NCBI RefSeq assembly: GCF_032842345.1
Contig: NZ_WBKO01000001.1
Span: 248,001 to 312,000, forward strand
Direction of reading: 5' to 3'
DNA from: Methanoculleus caldifontis
GTDB lineage: Archaea; Halobacteriota; Methanomicrobia; Methanomicrobiales; Methanoculleaceae
DNA: 64,000 nucleotides
Shown: one piece after another, positions 46,625-53,024 of the stretch
Position numbering within the stretch: the first letter of the stretch is position 1
Layout: each line of letters opens with the position of its first letter
Notes under the pieces: generated by a model
The model's database searches: none
Told to the model about the DNA's origin: nothing
What the model saw: the letters and a program-made list of their open reading frames with translations, nothing else
Translations under genes and position numbers: made by a program

Positions 46625-47055
46625 CACGCACACCGAGACACCCTTTGCGTATGTATCTGGTGGAGCGGCTAAACGGATTAGCAAACCTGCCTTTGGTTAG
46701 AGAAAGTGGACCCCACTGCCCAAGCACTGTCGGGAAGGCAACTGAGAATTCGGCAATCCCTTTAATTCGTTAACGAAAGGCTATCGGCTGCATTTTGAAG
46801 ACGGTTAAAACCTAAATGGATCACACGCACTCTCCGCCCTATGAACCGATCAAAACAGCATGATTTCCCCTTGCTTGACCCAGAGAGCACGACAGTCACT
46901 ATCACAGGAGGTTGAAAATCATAAGACCCTTCAGATAAAAGTTGGGGTCATGGCCTTCCGGGAAATTGACGATGATCTCTGGGAAGTTGCCCGGAAATAT
47001 CTCCCGCCAACAAAGTCACACATCCGCCGACCCCAGTGTGACCTCCGCAGCCCAC

Positions 47056-47074
47056 GGAAAATCTTCGATTTTCC
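47056..47074. repeat. Small palindromic insertion 1 in the transposase remnant
   Basis: GGAAAATC-TTC-GATTTTCC, an 8-bp perfect stem, lies where the transposase similarity is broken between its first and second fragments. The same 8-bp stem recurs in the second insertion. Confidence 0.6.
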
Positions 47075-47262
47075 TAACAAAAGAACGTCCATGTGTTCAA
47101 CGGCATCCTGTGTGTCCTGACCACCGGCTGCACCTGGTACGATGTTCCGGAGAAATACAATATCAAGTCGACGGTTTACCGGTACCACCTCGAACTCTAC
47201 GAGAAGGAAGTGTACCAGGCGATCTTCCTCGACCTGCTCCGATCCGGCTACGAGATCCAAAA

Positions 47263-47317
47263 GACACGGAAAATCAGAGATTTTCCTGACAGGAAACTGC
47301 AGGGCAGTTTCCGTGTC
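47263..47317. repeat. Small palindromic insertion 2 in the transposase remnant
   Basis: A nested palindrome: outer arms GACACGG (47263-47269) and CCGTGTC (47311-47317) enclose two hairpins, GGAAAATC-AGA-GATTTTCC (47268-47286) and GGAAACTGC-AGG-GCAGTTTCC (47292-47312). It adds about 17 in-frame codons between EIQK and VDLSHC of the transposase. Confidence 0.65.
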
Positions 47318-47964
47318 GATCTCTCGCACTGTGCGACAGATACCAAGAATATCCCCCGCAAAAAGGGGGATCGACCGGCTATGACGGCTATAAAAAGGTA
47401 AAGGGAAAAAATTGAGTGTTCTGGTCGATCGGAAGGTCTCCCCCTTGCCTGCGCGGTTGCACCCGCCAATATCCATGATTCCCGGCTCTATGAACCAACC
47501 ATCCAAGCATTTGAGATTCCAGAGGCTCAGATTCGTCCCATGATCATCGCAGCAGATGCAGTATACGGTGCCACGAAAATTCGTTGGTACAATCGGAAAC
47601 GAGGAATCCGGAGCAATATCCCGGTCGACAGGAGAGCCCGGAGACATCCGAAACGAGGGAGGCCATTCTGGTTTGGTCCTGAGGTGTACAAGAAACACAA
47701 TGCAGTTGAGCGGTTCTTCAGCGGGATTGAGGCGTTCAAAACGATAGTTCCCCGATACGGGCGATATGAACACTCATTCCGGGGATTGATCCACCTGGCA
47801 TGCAGTGTCAGCATCCGGAGAGTATTGGGATGAACTCAGGATTATTTCTGAATAAACAGCTCTTGAACATAGTTCTCAGTTTTCATCATATAAAGTATAA
47901 AGGATCCACATTTTCGGGAGGAATAAAGCACCAAGTAAGGCACCAAGTACAAAATGAGAGGCGC

Positions 47965-48648
47965 TTATTGGGTATATTTCATTTTTCCTTCAGGATCGAC
48001 AGAGTCTATCGAACGAGCATCGCAAGCCCCATATTTTTTGAAATTTGCTCGGCCTTCACCGAGCGTCATGTGATTAGGGCCGCTAAGATCCTCATCGTGA
48101 TCTACACCGTCATCCTCCCAGAAGCAGACATCGCAGATAAAATACATACCTCGTTGATCGAACGTCCTGTAACCGCAGCAAGGACATTTTAAAAGTTCCT
48201 CTTCGGATCCCATAATCGAGGTGATAGCAGGGTTATGCTTTCGGAGTTTTTGTAAAATATAATCGTTCCTTACGCCGTAATAATTTGGAGTATGTAAGTA
48301 AATCAGATAGTCGTATTTCGGATTGGACGGATTGTTTGGCATATTCTCATGCATGATCTCATGTATCATATTCTCTGAGAGACGTCCACAAAGTTCCTCT
48401 CTAATGTGTTTTTCGGAGATAAACGGGTAGTAGTCCCAAATACTGGCTAACACCTTTTTCCTATCATCAACCGACAATTCGAGGACATCCAACTTCAAAG
48501 TAACCAGTCTTGCAAGTGATCGGGGAATTTCACCGGAAAGACTGCAGACATCCAGCAGACTACTGAATTCGTCGTACGACAGGATTTTAAAATCCTCACC
48601 TGATTCCATAGTCAAATCTGGATAAATGGAGGCAATAAAGAGATCCAT
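47965..48648 (-). CDS. CPCC-domain cysteine-rich protein
   Basis: 227 residues. The C-terminal third is a CPCC domain: KCPCCGYRTFDQRGMYFICDVCFWEDDGVD followed by GPNHMTLGEGRANFKKYGA. Such domains bind zinc through the two Cys pairs and often occur in bacterial toxin-immunity and accessory loci. The N-terminal 130 residues (MDLFIASIYPDLTMESG..) have no recognised domain. The gene is much lower in GC than the window average, so it was probably acquired. Confidence 0.85.
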   Translation of the reverse strand: MDLFIASIYPDLTMESGEDFKILSYDEFSSLLDVCSLSGEIPRSLARLVTLKLDVLELSVDDRKKVLASIWDYYPFISEKHIREELCGRLSENMIHEIMHENMPNNPSNPKYDYLIYLHTPNYYGVRNDYILQKLRKHNPAITSIMGSEEELLKCPCCGYRTFDQRGMYFICDVCFWEDDGVDHDEDLSGPNHMTLGEGRANFKKYGACDARSIDSVDPEGKMKYTQ

Positions 48649-48697
48649 TTTGGGAAGTCATAGGGGATCATCCACTCTCACTTCAAGATGTTGAATT

Positions 48698-49015
48698 TCA
48701 ATTTACATCATCGCAATTATACTCGCTTCTCAATATCGCCTCCATCCTGGGGATCAACAGAGCATGCATCGTAGAAAGCGACCATCCCAGTTTTTCCATT
48801 TTAGAAAAGCAGATGAGATTTATTTTCGATGCTATCTTCCTCACTTTAGGATCAATTGAGAATGAAATAGGTACTTTCCCAAACACATCCCAAAGAATCT
48901 GAACATTGGGAGGAATATGGGTGATTCCCCAAATCGACCCTAATGAGATAGAAAGCAGAGGGTTTGGATTACTGATCCCGATAATAGTATTTCGCTGAGC
49001 GGCGATTACCGGCAT
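48698..49015 (-). CDS. Hypothetical ORF, weak
   Basis: 105 codons, low GC, no recognised motif. It overlaps the end of an apparent winged-helix remnant in another frame, and no ribosome site precedes the ATG at 49013-49015. Neither conservation nor coding bias could be judged, so it may be spurious. Confidence 0.22.
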   Translation of the reverse strand: MPVIAAQRNTIIGISNPNPLLSISLGSIWGITHIPPNVQILWDVFGKVPISFSIDPKVRKIASKINLICFSKMEKLGWSLSTMHALLIPRMEAILRSEYNCDDVN

Positions 49016-49110
49016 AGGTGATCTGGAGATACTGATCTTTAAGCTCTCTCATGAGACGTTTCACCTGGTCCCCGTTGAGGCAGGTGATCTTCTGAATATC
49101 AGTGTTTGGG
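48969..49110 (-). pseudogene. C-terminal winged-helix fragment of an ATP-binding/HTH protein
   Basis: The frame reads PPNTDIQKITCLNGDQVKRL, MRELKDQYLQITYAGNRRSA, KYYYRDQ and a stop at 48969-48971. This matches the last winged helix found at the end of AlbA_2-type ATP-binding regulators and similar proteins. Nothing upstream continues the protein, because the MntA remnant begins at about 49106 on the other strand. Confidence 0.4.
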
Positions 49111-49291
49111 GGATAATCTCTGGCAAATGCCTCTGCTGGTGGAGCTGGAGCCGGGCAGGAGCCTCCTCGACCACATCGCGCTCATCCAGGACCTGGAGGA
49201 AGACCTTGATTGCCGGGTGGACGTGGTGACGGAGACGGCACTCAAGGAACGCTACAAAAAGCGGATACTCAAAGAGGCAGTGCCGTTATGA
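49106..49291 (+). pseudogene. MntA-like nucleotidyltransferase, N-terminally truncated
   Basis: The C-terminal half of a minimal nucleotidyltransferase is clear: LLVELEPGRSLLDHIALIQD, then LEEDLDCRVDVVTETALKER and ILKEAVPL. The N-terminal GSxxRxD active-site segment that should precede it is missing. Its stop overlaps the next ATG in an ATGA junction, as usual in MntA-HepT pairs. Confidence 0.7.
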
Positions 49292-49558
49292 GGGCCGGGA
49301 ACGAACGGCTCCTCGATATCCTGGAAGCGATCGGCGAGATTGAGCGGTATGCGGTTCGGGGGCGCGAGACATTCCTGCAGGATGAACTGGTGCAGGTCTG
49401 GATGATTCACCACCTCCAGATCATCGGGGAAGCAGCCGCATGCCTTCGCATACTTCCGCGTGGATCCTGAAGAGGTCTGGGCGGTCGTGAATCGTGATGT
49501 CCCCACTCTCAGGAAGACGATCGTGGCGTTGCTCTCAGATGCGGAAGGCACCGAATAG
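49288..49558 (+). pseudogene. HepT-like (DUF86) protein, internally deleted
   Basis: The N-terminal part MRAGNERLLDILEAIGEIER to HHLQIIGEAAACLR is in one frame and stops at 49470. The C-terminal part AYFRVDPEEVWAVVNRDVPT continues in another frame to the stop at 49558. The intervening segment, which carries the RX4HXY RNase motif in HepT toxins, is gone. With the truncated MntA this is a dead toxin-antitoxin locus. Confidence 0.7.
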
Positions 49559-49984
49559 CACTTCAACCGCCTGCAATGTTCCGCTTCAGGTTACGGCCGA
49601 GCACTTAAGGGGCAACAGACCGATCGTTTGCGGCGGCTGAAGAGATCGACCGCAGCATGAAGCGCTGACCGGAACCGCCTATCCGGGACAGCAACCTCAT
49701 CCCGGCGATCCGTGAAATACTAATTTAGTAGAGATTAGTAGTTTGTTAGTAGTTCGCGGCAGCGATGACCGGGGGACACTTGCTAATACATGGATTCGTT
49801 CCGGGTCGATTCACCCCCCCCATTCACTCCCGGCTGCAACTTTCCTGCCCGATCGACAACCGCGAGCATCTGCCTTAGAAGATCACGAATCCGGCCCTCC
49901 CTTTTAGAAAGGCGATCAGGTCGTGCAGGACTCCCCTGGAAAAACCCATCCTCAGGAAGAGATCTGCCTTCCCCAAAACCTTTA
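49559..49984. other. Intergenic region upstream of the MarR cassette
   Basis: No gene. It contains the first copy of the cassette-bounding repeat (49718-49773) and AT-rich promoter sequence close to the MarR gene. From about 49600 to 49690 faint in-frame remnants cannot be assigned. Confidence 0.5.
49718..49773. repeat. Cassette-bounding repeat, left copy
   Basis: Begins TACTAATTTAGTA (a 13-bp odd palindrome) and runs through TTAGTAGTTTGTTAGTAGTT to GCGGCAGCGATGACCGGGG. It matches the copy at 52835-52878 apart from a 10-base indel and four substitutions. Confidence 0.7.
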
Positions 49985-50003
49985 TTGTTAAACAACTTAA
50001 CAA
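49985..50003. promoter_or_regulatory. Probable MarR operator 1
   Basis: TTGTTAA-ACAAC-TTAACAA, a perfect 7-5-7 inverted repeat, 37 bases before the marR ATG. An almost identical site lies at 50527-50545 before the next gene, so it is probably the site of the encoded MarR protein. Confidence 0.65.
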
Positions 50004-50039
50004 AGATATAGCACACCCCACCGGGTACGCGGAGGAAGG

Positions 50040-50507
50040 ATGCCGGAAAGAACGGATCTGCTGAGACTGTCGGAGGCGTGGATACGCGTCCTCAACAAGA
50101 TGAATGCCCACGAGAAGTCCCCCCGGGATTTCGGGTCGGGGGACCTCCTCTACTGCTCCGAGATCCACACCATCATGGCGATCGGGAAGAACCCGGACAT
50201 CAACCTCACGAACCTCTCCCGGCTGCTCGGCATCTCCCGGAGTGCCATCACCCAGATGATCAGGAGGCTTGCAGCAAAGGATCTTGTCGTGAAACAAAAG
50301 GATCCCGCCAACGCCAAAGAGGTCCTCGTCCGGCTCACTCCCCACGGTACGGTAGCGTATCTCGGTCACGAACAGCACCATGCAAAGATCTATGCACAGG
50401 TGCACAGGAGACTCGGGGATCCCTCCGATGCAGAGATTGACCTGATCCTCCGGTTCCTCACCGCGATCGAAGATGCCGTCGACGAACACGACGGGGAAGA
50501 GGAGTAA
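50040..50507 (+). CDS. MarR-family transcriptional regulator
   Basis: 155 residues with the MarR winged helix: SEIHTIMAIGKNPDINLTNLSRLLGISRSAITQMIRRLAAKDLV, a wing KQKDPANAKEVLVRLTPHG, and flanking dimer helices. It is the first gene of a three-gene cassette. Two nearly identical palindromes at its own promoter and at the next gene's start indicate that it regulates both. Ligand unknown. The T8 run after its stop may partly end transcription before the next gene. Confidence 0.92.
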   Translation: MPERTDLLRLSEAWIRVLNKMNAHEKSPRDFGSGDLLYCSEIHTIMAIGKNPDINLTNLSRLLGISRSAITQMIRRLAAKDLVVKQKDPANAKEVLVRLTPHGTVAYLGHEQHHAKIYAQVHRRLGDPSDAEIDLILRFLTAIEDAVDEHDGEEE

Positions 50508-50515
50508 TTTTTTTT
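50508..50515 (+). terminator. T8 run after the MarR gene
   Basis: TTTTTTTT follows the TAA directly, as typical for archaeal intrinsic termination, and separates marR from the promoter of the methyltransferase gene. Confidence 0.55.
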
Positions 50516-50526
50516 CGTGGAGTAAA

Positions 50527-50545
50527 TTGTTAACTAACTTAACAT
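50527..50545. promoter_or_regulatory. Probable MarR operator 2
   Basis: TTGTTAA-CTAAC-TTAACAT matches operator 1 at 16 of 19 positions, with one mismatch in the palindrome. It ends one base before the ATG at 50547, so the bound protein would cover the start of a leaderless or very short-leader transcript. Confidence 0.6.
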
Positions 50546-50546
50546 A

Positions 50547-51143
50547 ATGGTGAACAACATGGGAACAACCGGCACATCTCGCAATCAGGCGGACCCTGTC
50601 TGCACATACTCGTTCTGGCACATGATCATGCTCGACAACCCGTTCCGGCTCTGGCTCCAGAGCCCGAAAAAGATCCTGCAGGGCCACATCCGGCCCGGTA
50701 TGACCGTGATCGACATCGGGTGCGGGCCCGGGAACTTTACGCGGGCCATGGCCGAGATGGCGGGAGAGCGCGGGAGCGTGATCGGAGTCGATCTGCAGGC
50801 GGAGATGCTCCGTCATGCGCAGGAGAAATGCGCACGCGATGGTCCCGGTGCACGGATTACCTGGCACCAGTGCCTGCCGGAGAGCCTCGGGATCACGGCA
50901 GATGCCGACTTTGCCCTCTCCTTCTACATGGTGCACGAGGTCCCGGACCAGAACCGGCTCTTTTCGGAAGTGTTCGCCCTCCTCAGACCGGGTAGCAGAT
51001 ACCTTGTCGTCGAGCCGGTATTCCACGTGACCGACGAGGCGTTCGATGAAACGGTCCGGGCCGCCGCCCGCGCCGGGTTTGTGGTCGTGGAGCGGCCGGC
51101 ACTCCCCCTGAGCAGGACAATGCTGCTCGAAAGACCGGCGTAG
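50547..51143 (+). CDS. SAM-dependent methyltransferase, class I
   Basis: 198 residues. Motif I is VIDIGCGPGNFTRAMAEM, the Asp closing strand 2 is in VIGVDLQAEML, and ALSFYMVHEVPDQ is motif IV. The N-terminal CTYSFWHMIMLDNPFRLWLQSPKKIL is typical of small archaeal methyltransferases found beside redox proteins. Its start overlaps a MarR operator, and the flavodoxin-ferredoxin gene follows after eight bases. Substrate unknown. Confidence 0.88.
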   Translation: MVNNMGTTGTSRNQADPVCTYSFWHMIMLDNPFRLWLQSPKKILQGHIRPGMTVIDIGCGPGNFTRAMAEMAGERGSVIGVDLQAEMLRHAQEKCARDGPGARITWHQCLPESLGITADADFALSFYMVHEVPDQNRLFSEVFALLRPGSRYLVVEPVFHVTDEAFDETVRAAARAGFVVVERPALPLSRTMLLERPA

Positions 51144-51151
51144 GTGAGAGC

Positions 51152-51973
51152 ATGAAGATCCTCATCCTCTATTTCTCCGCTACCGGGAACACGGCCGGAA
51201 TCGCGCACGAACTCAGGACCAGATTCACCGAACTAGGGGTGACGGCGGATGAGGTCGACATCACCCCGCCCGCCGTACGGAGAGACGGGGTTGCAATTGA
51301 GCCGTACGATGCCGTCGTCTTTGGCTTTCCGGTCCACTCCTGGCGTGCACCCGCGGTTGTCCGGGACTGGCTCCGTACGCTTGACGGCAGACAGAAGCGA
51401 TGCTCGACCTTCTTCACGTACGGCGGCTTCGGTATCCACCCGGCACACGAATCGACACGGAAGATCCTCACCGGGCAGGGTTTCGTCGTCGTCTCATCCG
51501 CCGAATTCCTGGCTCCCCATACCTTCAACCTCGGCGGCTGGAAGGCAATGGAAGGGCGGCCCGACACGTCGGACCTTGAGGTTGCACGCGAGTATGCCGC
51601 ACGGACGCTCCAGCGCTTCGCCGGAACCGATCAGGCGGTTCTCGGCAGCCTTGAGGCAACGCGTTACAGCGACGACGAGCTCGATGCCATCGAGAGATTC
51701 CGTTTCCGGGTCGTGACAGAACTCCCTTCCCGTACGGGGAGAGAGTGCAGCATGTGCCGTGCCTGCGAGGAGATCTGCCCCGCAGAGGCAATGGATGCCG
51801 CAAGAGGGGAAGCAGATCCAGATCGGTGTATCGTCTGCCTTGGGTGCGTTGCCGCCTGCCCGGAGCAGGCCCTTTCCGTCAACGATCTCTCGGCAAGCTG
51901 GGATATGAAACTGAAGATGGAGAAGATCACCGTCGCGGAGATGGAATCAAAAAAGAGCAGGATATACCTCTGA
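51152..51973 (+). CDS. EFR1-like flavodoxin-ferredoxin fusion protein
   Basis: 273 residues. Residues 1-165 form a flavodoxin domain with the phosphate-binding loop YFSATGNTAGIA and FGFPVHSWRAPA. The C-terminal part carries two [4Fe-4S] motifs, CSMCRACEEICP (about 195) and CIVCLGCVAACP (about 225). Such EFR1 proteins shuttle electrons between ferredoxin and flavin-dependent partners. Placed with a MarR regulator and a methyltransferase, it may reactivate or support a methyltransferase (inference). Confidence 0.9.
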   Translation: MKILILYFSATGNTAGIAHELRTRFTELGVTADEVDITPPAVRRDGVAIEPYDAVVFGFPVHSWRAPAVVRDWLRTLDGRQKRCSTFFTYGGFGIHPAHESTRKILTGQGFVVVSSAEFLAPHTFNLGGWKAMEGRPDTSDLEVAREYAARTLQRFAGTDQAVLGSLEATRYSDDELDAIERFRFRVVTELPSRTGRECSMCRACEEICPAEAMDAARGEADPDRCIVCLGCVAACPEQALSVNDLSASWDMKLKMEKITVAEMESKKSRIYL

Positions 51974-52075
51974 TATCGCGCCGGTCGGCCGGAGGCGGAG
52001 GGTGTAGTCTTTCGTCCGGATGAGATCGCCCTTTTCCATGCTGCCGGTCTCGATGACCTTCACCTGTTCGGACAT
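51947..52075 (-). CDS. Possible 42-residue protein, weak
   Basis: ATG at 52073-52075 gives MSEQVKVIETGSMEKGDLIR, continuing TKDYTLRLRPTGAISEV with a stop overlapping the end of the EFR1-like gene on the opposite strand. Amino-acid composition looks protein-like, but no ribosome site is seen. It would be convergent with the flavodoxin gene. Confidence 0.25.
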   Translation of the reverse strand: MSEQVKVIETGSMEKGDLIRTKDYTLRLRPTGAISEVYPALF

Positions 52076-52402
52076 CTGAAGGTCGGGGATGCCCGGGGAG
52101 GGACAGGCTTCCGGGCCGCCTTGCTTCGATCATTGTTGCCACCATCTATCAGTCTGATACATTCTGATAGATATCGTAAACGAGGTGATAGAGGAATTGT
52201 CCCGGAACACCTTTGCCAGGAGAGGTACACCCGCTCGCGGCTCATTTTGGGATGGTCCCGGCATGAACACTCACCCCTGGCCAGACCCACCCGGCGTGCG
52301 CCATCATGATCTGGAGAATTATGAGATGGCGACCCGCATGGGTATATTCGCCGGATCAGCCCTTAACTAAAAAGATAAAAACAGTCTGAAACCCCAGGCG
52401 GC
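51974..52402. other. Intergenic region after the EFR1-like gene
   Basis: Apart from the weak minus-strand ORF to 52075, nothing coding is evident. An imperfect inverted repeat CTATCAGTCTGATACATTC and TGATAG lies near 52145-52170. A TATA-like stretch is absent. Confidence 0.4.
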
Positions 52403-52540
52403 TTACTTGATCTTCTTCTCGAGCTTCTTGAGTTTCTTCTTGGCGGCCTCGCTGCCCGCAGCCGCCTGCTGCGCGAGATCTTCTGCCTTGGCCTTCTTTG
52501 CTTTGTTTAACTTTTCCATTTGTTTCTTGCTTGTCGGCAT
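52403..52540 (-). CDS. Small basic Lys/Ala-rich protein (45 residues)
   Basis: The ATG at 52538-52540 follows GAGGTAACTGG, a good ribosome site. The product is 45 residues with about 17 lysines in a single predicted amphipathic helix (KKQMEKLNKAKKAKAEDLAQ and KKKLKKLEKKIK). No Cys, Trp or Tyr. A TATA-like ATATGTATATG lies about 50-60 bases upstream on the same strand. A nucleic-acid- or ribosome-associated role is conceivable; family not recognised. Confidence 0.65.
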   Translation of the reverse strand: MPTSKKQMEKLNKAKKAKAEDLAQQAAAGSEAAKKKLKKLEKKIK

Positions 52541-53024
52541 CCAGTTACCTCGATACGTCTTTGACTGGTTCTATTCACCGTTTTTCTTCATATACATATC
52601 CCTGATCGTTTTACCTGCCGAGAAAACTTCAAATAAATGAAAAATTGGCCCGTTCAACGGTTATGTGGGGGCCGCCAGGGGCCGGGGGGCAGCGTCGGGA
52701 TCGCCGTCCGCCGGGACCGTGACCGCACACCCGTCGCCCTCATCTATGGCGTCACAGAGGCCGAACACGGGGTGCTACTCCCGGGGTCAGGGGCAGTCTT
52801 CCGGGGAACCGGCTCACGGGCCCGATCTCCCAACTACTAATTTAGTAGAAATTGGTAGTTCACGGCAGCGATGCCCGGGCAAGGCGCAGCGAGATCCTCC
52901 ACCGCACAAAACGGGCCGCCCGGCAGACAGACAATTATATACTTTTCGTGACGTTACCCCCCTGGAGAACCCTGCACGAGGATCTCCCTGCCGATGGTGA
53001 TCCTGCCGGGCGGGGCTGTGCCGT
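52541..53024. other. Intergenic region upstream of the large sensor kinase
   Basis: No convincing gene; ORFs here overlap each other and lack ribosome sites. It holds the right copy of the cassette repeat (52835-52878) and a TATA-like AATTATATAC (52933-52942) about 80 bases before the kinase start. Confidence 0.45.
52835..52878. repeat. Cassette-bounding repeat, right copy
   Basis: TACTAATTTAGTAGAAATTG, then GTAGTTCACGGCAGCGATGC and CCGG, in the same orientation as the left copy at 49718. The CTACTAA-T-TTAGTAG core is a 15-bp palindrome here. The two copies enclose about 3.1 kb. Confidence 0.7.

Larger units (their letters stand above)
46950..47833 (+). pseudogene. IS5-family transposase, decayed
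   Basis: Fragments of one DDE transposase occur in three frames: MAFREIDDDLWEVARKYLPP from 46950; GILCVLTTGCTWYDVP..STVYRYHLELYEKEVYQAIFLDLLRSGYEIQK from 47093; and, after another shift near 47357, YDGYKKVKG..SPLACAVAPANIHDSRLYEP to the stop at 47833. The catalytic acids are in HCATDTK, IIAADAVYG and NAVERFFSG. Two short palindromic insertions (47056-47074 and 47263-47317) interrupt the reading frame. No terminal inverted repeats were recognised, so the element's ends are unclear. Confidence 0.85.
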
